Position numbers and translations under genes: made by a program. Positions 1-8,275 of a stretch of DNA of 64,000 bases are shown here, in pieces. A model generated the notes under the pieces. That model had not been told where the DNA came from and ran no database searches. It saw nothing but the letters and a program-made list of their open reading frames with translations. Source of the stretch: Streptomyces sp. NBC_00376 (lineage in GTDB: Bacteria > Actinomycetota > Actinomycetes > Streptomycetales > Streptomycetaceae); NCBI RefSeq assembly GCF_036077095.1, contig NZ_CP107960.1, forward strand, positions 3,844,001 through 3,908,000. Direction: 5' to 3'. How positions within the stretch are numbered: the first letter of the stretch is position 1; each line of letters opens with the position of its first letter.

Positions 1-309
1 CTCACCCGCCGTGCTCCCCGCCCCGGGCAACCCCGCCCGGCGGCCGGCGGCCAGGCCGAGCAGCACGGCCAGCGCCTCGTCCTCGGCGAGCATGAGCGGG
101 GGCAGACGGTAGCCGGGGCCGAGCCGGTAGCCGCCGTAGCGGCCACGGATCGATTCCACGGGCACGTCGAGGTCGATCAGGTGCTCGACGTACCGCCGCA
201 CGGTGCGGCCGTCGACGCCGAGCCGGTCGGCCAGTTCGGCCACGGTGCGGGTGCCGCCGGACTGGAGCAGCTCCAGCAGGGTGAGGACGCGGCCGGTGGG
301 GCGGGGCAT
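1..309 (-). CDS. WYL/DeoR-type HTH transcriptional regulator, partial
   Basis: The N-terminal 103 residues are visible; the gene runs off the left edge. They form a winged helix: LLELLQSGGTRTVAELADRL leads into GVDGRTVRRYVEHL and the wing IRGRYGGYRLGPGYRLPPLM, which is the usual start of YafY/PafC-like WYL regulators. Such proteins bind DNA upstream of their own or neighbouring genes and usually carry a C-terminal WYL ligand or nucleic-acid sensing domain, which would lie outside this window. It is transcribed divergently from the VOC gene at 410, so that gene is its probable target. The ATG at 309 is the only in-frame start that gives the complete HTH. Confidence 0.85.
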   Translation of the reverse strand, partial: MPRPTGRVLTLLELLQSGGTRTVAELADRLGVDGRTVRRYVEHLIDLDVPVESIRGRYGGYRLGPGYRLPPLMLAEDEALAVLLGLAAGRRAGLPGAGSTAGE

Positions 310-409
310 GGCCCCAGCCTACGGCCGAAAGCGGGCGGATTCTGTCCTCTATTGGTCCTACGTTGTGAGGGCAACGACGCCTTCGATCGAGCAGACCAAG
401 GAAGACTTC
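310..409. promoter_or_regulatory. Divergent intergenic region between WYL-type regulator and VOC gene
   Basis: This 100-bp spacer must hold both promoters. It contains an AT-richer stretch around 338-362 (TCTGTCCTCTATTGGTCCTA) that could bind the regulator, and a good ribosome-binding site, AAGGAAG, just before the VOC ATG. Exact promoter hexamers cannot be assigned with confidence. That the WYL-type regulator controls this spacer is inference from gene arrangement. Confidence 0.4.
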
Positions 410-820
410 ATGGATTTCGTTTCGATCCGCATCATCACCGCCGACGTCGCACGCCTCGTGGATTTCTACGAGCGGACCACCGGGGTGCCGGCCGACCGGG
501 CCACCGAGGACTTCGCGGAGCTGCGCCTGCCCCACGCCACGCTCGCGATCGGCAGCGACCGCACCGTCCCGCTGTTCGCCCCGGGGTCGGCCCGGCCGGC
601 GGCGAACAGCAGCGTCATCATCGAGTTCCTCGTCGACGACGTGGACCGCATCCACCGGAACCTGACCGGGTTCGTCACCGGCTTCGTCAAGGAGCCGACG
701 ACGATGCCGTGGGGCAACCGCGCGCTGCTGTTCCGCGACCCCGACGGAAACCTCGTCAACTTCTTCACGCCCGTCACTCCGGAGGCCGTCGAGAGGTTCG
801 CGTCGCGCCGCGCCTCCTAG
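410..820 (+). CDS. VOC family (glyoxalase/bleomycin-resistance fold) protein
   Basis: A 136-residue single-domain vicinal oxygen chelate protein. It begins MDFVSIRIITADVARLVDFY, the usual first beta-alpha unit, and ends with ALLFRDPDGNLVNFFTP, the conserved last strand of the family. Family members are metal-dependent lyases, dioxygenases or drug-binding proteins; the substrate here is not evident. The ATG at 410 is preceded by AAGGAAG at good spacing; a longer open frame upstream lacks family similarity. Its divergent WYL-type regulator neighbour suggests an inducible detoxification role, which is inference. Confidence 0.85.
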   Translation: MDFVSIRIITADVARLVDFYERTTGVPADRATEDFAELRLPHATLAIGSDRTVPLFAPGSARPAANSSVIIEFLVDDVDRIHRNLTGFVTGFVKEPTTMPWGNRALLFRDPDGNLVNFFTPVTPEAVERFASRRAS

Positions 821-3721
821 TCACTCGGCCACCGGCCCGCTCCCCTCCCCGGCTCCCTCCATCAGGTCCTCGTCCAGGCCCTCCGCCAGAAGTTCCGCCA
901 GGTGCCGTGCCCGTACGCCGCCCAGTTGTTCCAGCTGGGTCCGGCAGGAGAAGCCGTCCGCCAGGAAGGCCGTTCCCGGTTCCGATGCCCGTACCGAGGG
1001 CAGCAGGCTCTCCTCCGCGCAGGCCGCCGACACGTCCCAGTGGCCGCGTTCGAAGCCGAAGTTTCCGGCCAGGCCACAGCAGCCGCCGCTCAACTCGCCG
1101 GCCAGTCCCGCCCGTTCGCGCAGTCGGCGTTCCGCCGCGTCGCCCAGGACCGCGTGCTGGTGGCAGTGGGTCTGGCCGGTGACCGGGCGGTTCAGGCGGG
1201 GTGGCTGCCAGTCGGGGGCGTACTCCTCCAGGTACTGGGCCAGTGTTCTTACCGATGCGGCCAGTTCGGCGGCCCTCAGGTCGTCGGGGAGGAGTTCGGG
1301 CAGGTCGGTGCGGAGGGTGGCGGCGCAGCTCGGTTCGAGGACGACCAGGGGGGCGCCGAGCGTACTGCCCAGCCGGTCCAGGGTGCGGCGCATGACCTTG
1401 CGGGCCTTGTCCAGCTGACCTGTGGATACGTAGGTGAGGCCGCAGCAGACCCCTCGGCCGGGCAGCAGCGTCCGGCGGCCCGCCGACTCCAGGACCCGGA
1501 CCGCCGCCCGGCCCACCTCGGGCGAGAAGTGGTTGGTGAAGGTGTCGGGCCAGACGGTGACCACGTGGTCGTCGGAGGGGATCACCGTCCCCTTGCCCCG
1601 GTGCCTTCCGAGCCACCGGGTGAACGTCTGCCGCGCCAGGACCGGGATCGTGCGCTGCGGGGCGATCCCCGCCAGCCGCTTGACCAGGGCGGCGAGCGGG
1701 CGCATCCGGGCGAGGGTGTTGAGGACGGGGGCGAACGGGGCGGCCAGGCGCAGCCACAGCGGCAGCCGGCCCATCGAGTAGTGCGCGGCCGGGCGCAGTC
1801 GCCGCCGGTAGTGGTGGTGGAGGAACTCGGCCTTGTACGTGGCCATGTCGACGCCCACCGGGCAGTCGCTGCGGCAGCCCTTGCAGGACAGGCAGAGATC
1901 GAGGGCGTCCCGTACCTCCGTCGAGCGCCAGCCGTCCGTGATCACGCCGCCCGCCTCGCCCGCCTCGCCCGCCTCGCCCGCCTCGCCCGCCTCGCCCGCG
2001 AGCATCTCGTGCAGCAGCCGGGCCCGGCCCCGGGTGGAGTGGGCCTCCTCTCCGGTCGCCCGGAACGACGGGCACATCACGCCGGTGCCCGCAGGCCGGG
2101 CCGTACGGCATTTGGCGACGCCCACGCAGCGGCGTACCGCCGCCGAGAAGTCGCCGCCGTCGTGCGGGTAGCCGAACGCGACGTCCACCGGGCGCCTCGG
2201 CAGCACTTCGAACCGGAGGTTCTCGTCGAGCCGGGCGGGGCGGGCGAGGATGCCGGGGTTCATGCCGCCGTCCGGGTCCCAGATGTCCTTGAAGCGGGAG
2301 AAGAGGGCCACCAGTTCGTCGCCGTACATGCGCGGGAGCAGTTCGGCGCGGGCCTGGCCGTCGCCGTGTTCGCCGCTCAGTGAGCCGCCGTGCGCGACGA
2401 CCAGGTCCGCGAGCTCCTCGGAGAAGCGGCGGAAGCGGGCGACGCCCGGCGGGCTCAGCAGGTCGAAGTCGATCCGGACGTGGATGCAGCCGTCGCCGAA
2501 GTGGCCGTACGGGGTGCCGCGCAGTCCGTGCTCGGCGAGCAGGGCGCGGAAGTCGCGGAGGTACGGGCCGAGGCGGGCGGGCGGTACGGCGCAGTCCTCC
2601 CAGCCGGGCCAGGCCTCGGTGCCGTCCGGCATCCGGGTCGCGGTGCCCGCGGCGTCCTCGCGGATGCGCCACAGGGCCCGTTGCCCGGCGGGGTCGGTGA
2701 CGACGGTGCCGTCCAGGGCGTCGGCCGCCCGCAGGACGCGCTCGGCGTGCGCCCGCGCCTCGGCCGGGGTGGCGCCGCCCGTCTCGACGAAGAGCCAGGC
2801 TCCGCCGCGTGGCAGCCCGGCCGGTTCCCGTACGAGGTCGGCGGCCATGCCCTCGACGGTGAGCGGGTGGTGCGGGAGCAGGCCGGGGGCGGCTTCGGCG
2901 GCTGCCGCCTCGTCGGCGTAGCCGAGGACCGCGAGGGCGCGGGCGGCCGGCGCCTCGACCAGTCGTACGGTCGCCTCCGTCACCACGCCGAGCGTTCCCT
3001 CGCTGCCGCAGAAGGCGCGGACGGGGTCGGTGCCGCGCTCGGGCAGGAGGGCGTCCAGGGCGTATCCGGAGATGCGGCGCGGGAGTTCGGGGAAGCCGGT
3101 GCGGAGCGGGGCGAGGTGGGTGCGGATGAGTTCGGGGAGGCCGGGCAGGGCCTCGGGGAGCGTTCCCCGGTCCAGGCGCAGGGTGTCGCCGCCGTAGCGG
3201 GTCACGGTCAGGGCGTGCGTGTTGTCGGCGGTGGTGCCCCAGGCGACCGAGTGCGCGCCGCAGGAGTTGTTGCCGATCATGCCGCCCAGCGTGCAGCGGC
3301 TGTGGGTGGACGGGTCGGGGCCGAAGGTGAGGCCGTGCGGGGCGGCGGCGGCGCGCAGGTCGTCCAGGATCACGCCCGGCTGGACGACGGCGGTGCGGGA
3401 TGCGGGGTCCAGTTCGACGATCCGGCGCAGGTGACGGGTGAGATCGAGTACGACGCCGGTGCCGGTGGCCTGCCCGGCGATGGAGGTGCCGCCGCCGCGC
3501 GGCACCACGGGCACCCCGTACGCGCGGCAGACCGCGAGGGCGGCGGCCACGTCGTCGGCGTCGCGCGGGGAGACGACGCCGAGCGGTACGCGGCGGTAGT
3601 TGGAGGCGTCCATCGTCGTCAACGCGCGGGCGGTGGTGCCGAAGTCGGCCTCGCCGCGGACCGCGGTGCGCAGGGCCTGTGCGAGTTCGGCGCGTTCCGT
3701 CGGATTCTGATGTGCGGCCAT
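821..3721 (-). CDS. FAD-binding and Fe-S cluster dehydrogenase (YdiJ/GlcD-D-lactate dehydrogenase type)
   Basis: About 966 aa from the ATG at 3721. The N-terminal half is a PCMH-type FAD-binding domain (PRGGGTSIAGQATG; LGGMIGNNSCGAHSVAWG) followed by the FAD-oxidase C-terminal domain (GEHGDGQARAELLPRMYG). The C-terminal half has a ferredoxin-like cluster motif (LCLSCKGCRSDCPVGVD) and CCG-type cysteine motifs (GRGVCCG; GGCCGLAGNFGFERGH). This order matches E. coli YdiJ and related D-2-hydroxyacid dehydrogenases, which oxidise D-lactate or D-2-hydroxyglutarate and pass electrons to the quinone pool. The exact substrate cannot be read. The frame is open 40 codons further upstream, to 3841, but that part covers a repeat-rich probable promoter and lacks family similarity. 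Confidence 0.88.
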   Translation of the reverse strand: MAAHQNPTERAELAQALRTAVRGEADFGTTARALTTMDASNYRRVPLGVVSPRDADDVAAALAVCRAYGVPVVPRGGGTSIAGQATGTGVVLDLTRHLRRIVELDPASRTAVVQPGVILDDLRAAAAPHGLTFGPDPSTHSRCTLGGMIGNNSCGAHSVAWGTTADNTHALTVTRYGGDTLRLDRGTLPEALPGLPELIRTHLAPLRTGFPELPRRISGYALDALLPERGTDPVRAFCGSEGTLGVVTEATVRLVEAPAARALAVLGYADEAAAAEAAPGLLPHHPLTVEGMAADLVREPAGLPRGGAWLFVETGGATPAEARAHAERVLRAADALDGTVVTDPAGQRALWRIREDAAGTATRMPDGTEAWPGWEDCAVPPARLGPYLRDFRALLAEHGLRGTPYGHFGDGCIHVRIDFDLLSPPGVARFRRFSEELADLVVAHGGSLSGEHGDGQARAELLPRMYGDELVALFSRFKDIWDPDGGMNPGILARPARLDENLRFEVLPRRPVDVAFGYPHDGGDFSAAVRRCVGVAKCRTARPAGTGVMCPSFRATGEEAHSTRGRARLLHEMLAGEAGEAGEAGEAGEAGGVITDGWRSTEVRDALDLCLSCKGCRSDCPVGVDMATYKAEFLHHHYRRRLRPAAHYSMGRLPLWLRLAAPFAPVLNTLARMRPLAALVKRLAGIAPQRTIPVLARQTFTRWLGRHRGKGTVIPSDDHVVTVWPDTFTNHFSPEVGRAAVRVLESAGRRTLLPGRGVCCGLTYVSTGQLDKARKVMRRTLDRLGSTLGAPLVVLEPSCAATLRTDLPELLPDDLRAAELAASVRTLAQYLEEYAPDWQPPRLNRPVTGQTHCHQHAVLGDAAERRLRERAGLAGELSGGCCGLAGNFGFERGHWDVSAACAEESLLPSVRASEPGTAFLADGFSCRTQLEQLGGVRARHLAELLAEGLDEDLMEGAGEGSGPVAE
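1952..1996. repeat. Five tandem 9-bp units inside the FAD/Fe-S dehydrogenase gene
   Basis: The unit CGCCTCGCC occurs five times head to tail. On the coding (minus) strand it encodes five Gly-Glu-Ala repeats in the linker between the FAD-oxidase domain and the Fe-S domain. Because the unit is a multiple of three, copy-number change would alter linker length without a frameshift. Confidence 0.9.
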
Positions 3722-3780
3722 GCGGCCCAGGATGCCGTTGATCGGGCCACTCGGCCGTCCGGCGCCGCACGTTTCCCCTG

Positions 3781-3829
3781 AATACGTCAATACGTCGGAA
3801 TACGTCGGACGCGTAGTCACATACGTAAC
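3781..3829. promoter_or_regulatory. Cluster of TACGT-containing direct repeats upstream of the dehydrogenase
   Basis: AATACGTC occurs at 3781-3788, 3789-3796 and 3799-3806, and ATACGTAA follows at 3821-3828. The array sits 60-110 bp upstream of the dehydrogenase start at 3721 and about 190 bp upstream of cvnA. Repeated near-palindromic TACGTA-type half-sites are typical of operators of GntR-type and similar dimeric regulators. No regulator gene adjoins, so the binding protein is unknown. A possible -10 element for the rightward operon (TATAGT) lies at 3873-3878. Confidence 0.5.
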
Positions 3830-4014
3830 AAAGAACGCCACAAGCTCTTCCCAAAGAGAGCGTCAATTCTCATATAGTGACCAGGACTTACCTTGGAATT
3901 GTCAGCTCCAGTTTCCGCATCCAGTCCCGATGTCCTGAACTGCCCCGATCCGGGCGATTCAGTTCGTCCCGCTTGTCCGATCCGTCCGTTCCCGTCCGCC
4001 CCAAGGACTCCCCT

Positions 4015-5568
4015 TTGAGCCCCTCATCCCGGCCGACCGCAGTGGCCCTGCTGATATCGCTGGCCGTCACCGGATCCCTGTGTCTGTGGGCGGTCGTCGC
4101 CGCCCCCGACTCGGTACGGACCGAGCTGGCCTGGGGGGCGGGTGCAGCCGCCGTGCTGCTGTCGGCCGCCGTGGCCGTCGCCGTACAGGCCCGCGCCAAC
4201 GCCGGCCGCCTGCGCGCCCGGCTCGCCTCGGAGACCCAGCGGTTCACCGGTGAGATCAGCCGCCTCGTCTCCGCCTCGGCGGCCGAGGGCCAGCGGTTCA
4301 CCGCCGAGACCGCCCGGATCAAGTCCGCCGCGGCGGCCGAGACGGCGCGGCTCAGGTCCGCGGCCGAGGCCGAGACCGCCCGGATCACCGCGCAGGCCGC
4401 CGCCGAGAGCGAGCGGCTCACCGCCGCGAACCAGCGGCTCACCGCCCGTGCGACCCACAGCGAGACCGAGCGCTCCGCCGCGGTCGCCGCCTGCGCCAAC
4501 GCCGCGGGCCGGATGCAGGCCCTGGCCACCAGCATGCTCGCCGACCTGCGCGAGATGGAACACCGGCACGCCGCCGAGGACGTGCTCGGCGATCTTCTCC
4601 ACCTCGACCACCGCACCGCCCAGGCGGGCCGGCTCGCCGACTCCATCGCCGTGCTGACCGGCGCCCGCTCCGGGCGGCGCTGGGCAAAGCCGATCGTGAT
4701 GGAGTCGATCCTGCGCGGCGCGATGGGCCGGATCAGCGGCTACCAGCGGGTGCGGCTCCACTCGACCAGCGATGTCGCGGTCGCCGGGCACGCCGCCGAG
4801 GGCGTCATGCACGCGCTCGCCGAACTCCTCGACAACGCCGCCAACTTCTCGCCGCCCACGGCCGAGGTCCATGTGTACGTCGAGGAGGTGCCGGCCGGCA
4901 TCGTCCTGACCGTCGAGGACAGCGGCCTGGTCATGAGCGATGTGCAACTGCGCCGCGCCGAGCGTGCGGTGTCGGCCACCGAACAGGACCTGACGGGGCT
5001 GTCCGGCACCCGGCTCGGCCTCGCCGTCGTCGGCCGGCTGGCCCGCAAGCACGGTCTGACCGTCTCGTTCCGGCCCTCCGCGCGCGGCGGCACGGGCGCC
5101 CTGATGATGCTCCCGCAGGAGCTCCTCACCCGAACCCCCGTCCCCGCTCCGGCCGCGGAACCGGCGACCCGGCCGGTACCCGAACCGGAGCCCTCGCACG
5201 GCACCGCGTCGGTGGTCGCGACAACCACGACGGCGACCGCCGCGGCCGACGCCCGGGACCCGCAGCACGCCCGGCACACCCCGGCCCCCACCGAACCGGC
5301 CACCCCCGCCCCGGTGGACCCCGCCCAGGCCGACCCCTCCTCCGAGACCACCGGCAACCTCCCCCGGTTCGGCGAGAGCGGACTGCCCAAGCGCCCCCGC
5401 GGCCGTACCCTCGCCGCCGCCGAGGCCCGCGCGAACGCCCACACCGACGGCGCCGCGTCCTCCCGGCCCCGCACCTCCGACCCCAAGGAACAAGCAGCCC
5501 GCTTCAGCAGCTTCCGCCAGGCTGTTCGGGCCAACTCCCCGCTCCCGGAAGAAGGCAACACCCGATGA
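4015..5568 (+). CDS. cvnA: Conservon sensor histidine kinase-like protein CvnA
   Basis: 517 aa from the TTG at 4015, which has AAGGA seven bases upstream; an upstream in-frame GTG at 3877 would add a poorly conserved leader. Two membrane segments near the N-terminus (ALLISLAVTGSLCLWAVV and GAAAVLLSAAVAVAVQA) are followed by a long alanine/glutamate-rich coiled coil. The C-terminal HATPase domain has an N-box (ELLDNAANFSPP) and GTRLGLAVVGRLARKHG. A proline/threonine-rich tail follows. CvnA proteins are membrane sensors that assemble with CvnB, CvnC and CvnD in a complex likened to eukaryotic G-protein-coupled systems. The gene overlaps cvnB by ATGA, indicating translational coupling. Signal and phosphorylation site are unknown. 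Confidence 0.85.
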   Translation: MSPSSRPTAVALLISLAVTGSLCLWAVVAAPDSVRTELAWGAGAAAVLLSAAVAVAVQARANAGRLRARLASETQRFTGEISRLVSASAAEGQRFTAETARIKSAAAAETARLRSAAEAETARITAQAAAESERLTAANQRLTARATHSETERSAAVAACANAAGRMQALATSMLADLREMEHRHAAEDVLGDLLHLDHRTAQAGRLADSIAVLTGARSGRRWAKPIVMESILRGAMGRISGYQRVRLHSTSDVAVAGHAAEGVMHALAELLDNAANFSPPTAEVHVYVEEVPAGIVLTVEDSGLVMSDVQLRRAERAVSATEQDLTGLSGTRLGLAVVGRLARKHGLTVSFRPSARGGTGALMMLPQELLTRTPVPAPAAEPATRPVPEPEPSHGTASVVATTTTATAAADARDPQHARHTPAPTEPATPAPVDPAQADPSSETTGNLPRFGESGLPKRPRGRTLAAAEARANAHTDGAASSRPRTSDPKEQAARFSSFRQAVRANSPLPEEGNTR

Positions 5569-6002
5569 CCGCCACCACCGACGAGAAGCTCAACTGGCTG
5601 CTGGAGGGGCTCCTGGAGCGCACCCCCGGCACTCGTCACGCCCTCGTCCTGTCCCGGGACGGCCTCAAGCTGTGCCGCACCCCCGAGCTCTCCGTCGACC
5701 AGGCCGACCAGCTGGCCGCGATCTCGGCCGGTATCCAGAGCCTGTCGCACGGCGCGTCCGTCGAATTCGGTGACGGCACCGGCGGCGTACGGTCCGCGAT
5801 GGCCGAGTTCTACGGCGGCGTGCTGTTCATCGTCGAGGCGGGCGCGGGCGCCCATCTCGCGGTCGTCGCCTCCGAGGACTCCGACGTCGGCCTCATCGGC
5901 CACAACATGAGCGAGCTCGTCGAGCAGCTCGGCGAGCACCTCAGCGCCCCGCCCCGCTCCCCCTCGGCCTCCGAGGTCACCGACGCCGACGCGGCCGGAT
6001 GA
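5565..6002 (+). CDS. cvnB: Conservon roadblock/LC7 domain protein CvnB
   Basis: 145 aa. The roadblock/LC7 fold is seen in LNWLLEGLLERTPGTRHALVLS at the start and the central strands GGVLFIVEAGAGAHLAVVAS, ending with HNMSELVEQLGEHL. Proteins of this family regulate small Ras-like GTPases (MglB-like), so CvnB probably acts on CvnD, eight hundred bases downstream. Start and stop codons overlap those of cvnA and cvnC by four bases each, so the genes are translated as a coupled unit. Cytoplasmic, no membrane segment. Confidence 0.9.
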   Translation: MTATTDEKLNWLLEGLLERTPGTRHALVLSRDGLKLCRTPELSVDQADQLAAISAGIQSLSHGASVEFGDGTGGVRSAMAEFYGGVLFIVEAGAGAHLAVVASEDSDVGLIGHNMSELVEQLGEHLSAPPRSPSASEVTDADAAG

Positions 6003-6364
6003 CCCGCCCCCGCCGCCCCGGCCGGGACGACGATCCGGACCGGCTGTACACCCTCACCGGAGGGCGCAGCCGGTCCGACTCGGACGCGTTCGACCTGGTG
6101 ACGCTGGTGGTCTCCGAGTGCGAGCCGGCCCCCGGCATGCAGTCGGAGCACGTCACGATCCTGCAGATGTGCCGGCTGCCCACCGCGGTCGTGGAGATCG
6201 CGGCGGGCCTCGGCCTGCCCGTCAGCATCGTCCGGATCATGCTGTCCGATCTGCTGGACACCGGACGGATCAGCGCCCGCCACCCCCGAACCGCCCGTGT
6301 CGCGGACCGGCTCCCCGACCCCGACATCCTGGAACAGGTGCTCGTTGGACTCCGCAACCTCTGA
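5999..6364 (+). CDS. cvnC: Conservon DUF742 protein CvnC
   Basis: 121 aa. It has the DUF742 pattern: RLYTLTGGRS near the N-terminus, DLVTLVV, then a winged-helix-like segment with AAGLGLPVSIVRIMLSDLLDTGRI. In conservons this protein sits between the roadblock protein and the GTPase and is thought to be a DNA-binding or scaffolding partner. It starts within the cvnB stop codon (ATGA overlap) and its 3' end overlaps the likely TTG start of cvnD. The call rests on both sequence pattern and position. Confidence 0.9.
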   Translation: MTRPRRPGRDDDPDRLYTLTGGRSRSDSDAFDLVTLVVSECEPAPGMQSEHVTILQMCRLPTAVVEIAAGLGLPVSIVRIMLSDLLDTGRISARHPRTARVADRLPDPDILEQVLVGLRNL

Positions 6365-6998
6365 CCGTGCCGCCCTGCGGGCGACGGCCGACAACGGACT
6401 GAAGATCGTCGTCGTCGGCGGCTTCGGCGTCGGCAAGACCACCATGGTCCGCTCCGTCAGCGAGATCCGTCCGCTGAACACGGAAGAGACCATGACCCGC
6501 GCGGGCGAGGCCGTCGACCACCTCGACGGCGTGCAGTCGAAGACGTCCACGACCGTCGCCTTCGACTTCGGCCGGATCTCGCTCGACGAACGCTCCGTGC
6601 TGTACCTCTTCGGCGCCCCCGGCCAGGAGCGCTTCTGGTTCCTGTGGGACCGGCTGTTCTCCGGCACGCTCGGCGCCGTCGTGCTCGTCGACACCCGCAG
6701 GCTCGCCGACTCCTGGTACGCGATCGACCGGCTGGAGCACCACGGCACGCCGTTCATCGTGGCCTGCAACGACTTCGGCGGCCCGCTCCACACCGAGCAG
6801 CAGATACGGGAGGCGCTCGCCCTCTCGGACGACGTGCCGCTGGTGGAGTGCGACGCCCGGGACCGTTCGTCCAGCAAGTACGTACTGATCACGCTGGTCG
6901 AGTACCTCCACACCCTCTCCCGGGGCGGGGCCGCCGCCCGCTCCGGCGCCGCCCGTCCGGAGATCGCGCCGGAGATGACCCCGGAGCCCACCCCGTGA
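6345..6998 (+). CDS. cvnD: Conservon Ras-like GTPase CvnD
   Basis: 217 aa from a TTG at 6345 that lies inside cvnC, which is common in conservons. The P-loop is VVVGGFGVGKTTMV, the switch II region is LFGAPGQERFWFLWDRLF, and the base-recognition motif is degenerate (ACNDF instead of NKxD), which is typical of the CvnD/MglA-like family. The protein is expected to cycle between GTP and GDP states under control of CvnA/CvnB and to pass the signal to effectors. The stop codon overlaps the GTG start of the first P450 (GTGA), placing the P450s in the same operon. Confidence 0.9.
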   Translation: MDSATSDRAALRATADNGLKIVVVGGFGVGKTTMVRSVSEIRPLNTEETMTRAGEAVDHLDGVQSKTSTTVAFDFGRISLDERSVLYLFGAPGQERFWFLWDRLFSGTLGAVVLVDTRRLADSWYAIDRLEHHGTPFIVACNDFGGPLHTEQQIREALALSDDVPLVECDARDRSSSKYVLITLVEYLHTLSRGGAAARSGAARPEIAPEMTPEPTP

Positions 6999-8275
6999 CC
7001 CAGCCCCCGGCACCATCCTCCGGCTGCCCCGTCTCCCAGGGCCGCCTGCCGCTCTCCGGCTCCCGGTTCCAGACCGATCCGATCGGGCTCTACCGGGAGA
7101 TGCGCCGCGACCACGGGGCCGTGGCCCCGATCGTCCTCGACGGCGACATCCCGGCCTGGCTCGTGATCGGCTACCGCGAACTGCACCAGGTCACCGGCGA
7201 CCCGGTGCTGTTCAGCCGCGACTCCGAGCTGTGGAACCAGTGGGACCGCATCCCCGACGACTGGCCGCTGCTGCCGATGATCGGCCGCAAGCAGCCGTCG
7301 ATCCTGTACACGGTCGGCCCCCGGCACACCGAACGCGCCGCGATGATCAGCGACGCGCTGGAGGCCGTCGACCCGTTCGCGCTGAAGAGGTACGCGGAGG
7401 AGTTCGCCGACGGTCTCATCGACCGGTTCTGCGCCACCGGCAGCTCCGAGATCATCGCCGACTACGCGATGCTGCTGCCCGCCCTCGTCCTGGCGAAGAT
7501 CTACGGCTTCGACAACACCGTCGCCCACGCGCTCGTCGGCTCGCTCAACGACATGATCGACGGCCGGGAGCGGGCGCTGGCCGGTCAGCAGCACCTCGCC
7601 TCGTCCATGTTCCAGCTGCTGGCCGACAAGCACGCCGAGCCCGGCGACGACGTCGCCTCGCGGATGATCGCCGACCGCGGCCACTTCACCGACGAGGAGA
7701 TCGCCCAGGACCTGATGGTCATGATGGCCGCGGGCCACCAGCCCACCGCCGACTGGATCGGCAACTCGCTGCGGCTGATGCTCACCGACGACCGGTTCGC
7801 CGCCTCCCTTTCGGGCGGCCGGCACAGCGTCGCCGAGGCCATGAACGAGGTCCTGTGGGAGGACACCCCGTCGCAGAACATCGCGGGCCGCTGGGCCTCG
7901 CGCGACACCCGCCTGGGCGGCCGCCACATCCAGGCGGGCGACCTGCTGGTGCTGGGCATCGCCGCCGCCAACGCCGACCCGCAGGTCCGCACCGACGGCT
8001 CCGAGATGACCGGCGGCAACAACGCGTTCCTCTCCTTCGGCCACGGCGAGCACCGCTGCCCGTTCACCGCCCAGGAGACCGCCGAGGTCATCGCCCGTAC
8101 CGGCATCGAGGTACTGCTCGACCGGCTCCCGGACATCGACCTCGCCGTCCCCGCCGAGCAGCTCACCCGGCGCCCCTCACCGTGGCTGCGGGGCCTGACC
8201 GACCTGCCGTTGACCTTCACGCCCACGCTCGCCCTGGGCCCCACCACGGAATCCGCCACCGGAGGCCAGAGATGA
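6995..8275 (+). CDS. Conservon cytochrome P450 lacking ExxR (CYP157-like)
   Basis: 426 aa. The haem-binding loop LSFGHGEHRCPFTAQE is present with the ligand Cys at about residue 355. The otherwise near-universal K-helix ExxR is replaced by E285-V-L-W288. The I-helix motif is AGHQPT (246-251) rather than the AGHETT of its partner, so the acid/threonine pair for oxygen activation is missing. Loss of ExxR is known for the CYP157 family, whose genes occur beside conservons, so this is probably a CYP157-like member. It starts with GTG inside the cvnD stop and overlaps the next P450 by ATGA. Catalytic activity cannot be assumed; it may be a sensor or a partner of the second P450. Confidence 0.88.
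   Translation: MTQPPAPSSGCPVSQGRLPLSGSRFQTDPIGLYREMRRDHGAVAPIVLDGDIPAWLVIGYRELHQVTGDPVLFSRDSELWNQWDRIPDDWPLLPMIGRKQPSILYTVGPRHTERAAMISDALEAVDPFALKRYAEEFADGLIDRFCATGSSEIIADYAMLLPALVLAKIYGFDNTVAHALVGSLNDMIDGRERALAGQQHLASSMFQLLADKHAEPGDDVASRMIADRGHFTDEEIAQDLMVMMAAGHQPTADWIGNSLRLMLTDDRFAASLSGGRHSVAEAMNEVLWEDTPSQNIAGRWASRDTRLGGRHIQAGDLLVLGIAAANADPQVRTDGSEMTGGNNAFLSFGHGEHRCPFTAQETAEVIARTGIEVLLDRLPDIDLAVPAEQLTRRPSPWLRGLTDLPLTFTPTLALGPTTESATGGQR

Noticed and set aside
3722..3841. N-terminal extension of the FAD/Fe-S dehydrogenase to 3841
   Set aside because: It would translate the direct-repeat region; no family similarity before the MAAHQNPTER start.
774..3866. A 1030-codon minus-strand open frame in another phase over the dehydrogenase
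   Set aside because: Arg/Pro-rich; the competing phase contains clear FAD and Fe-S motifs.
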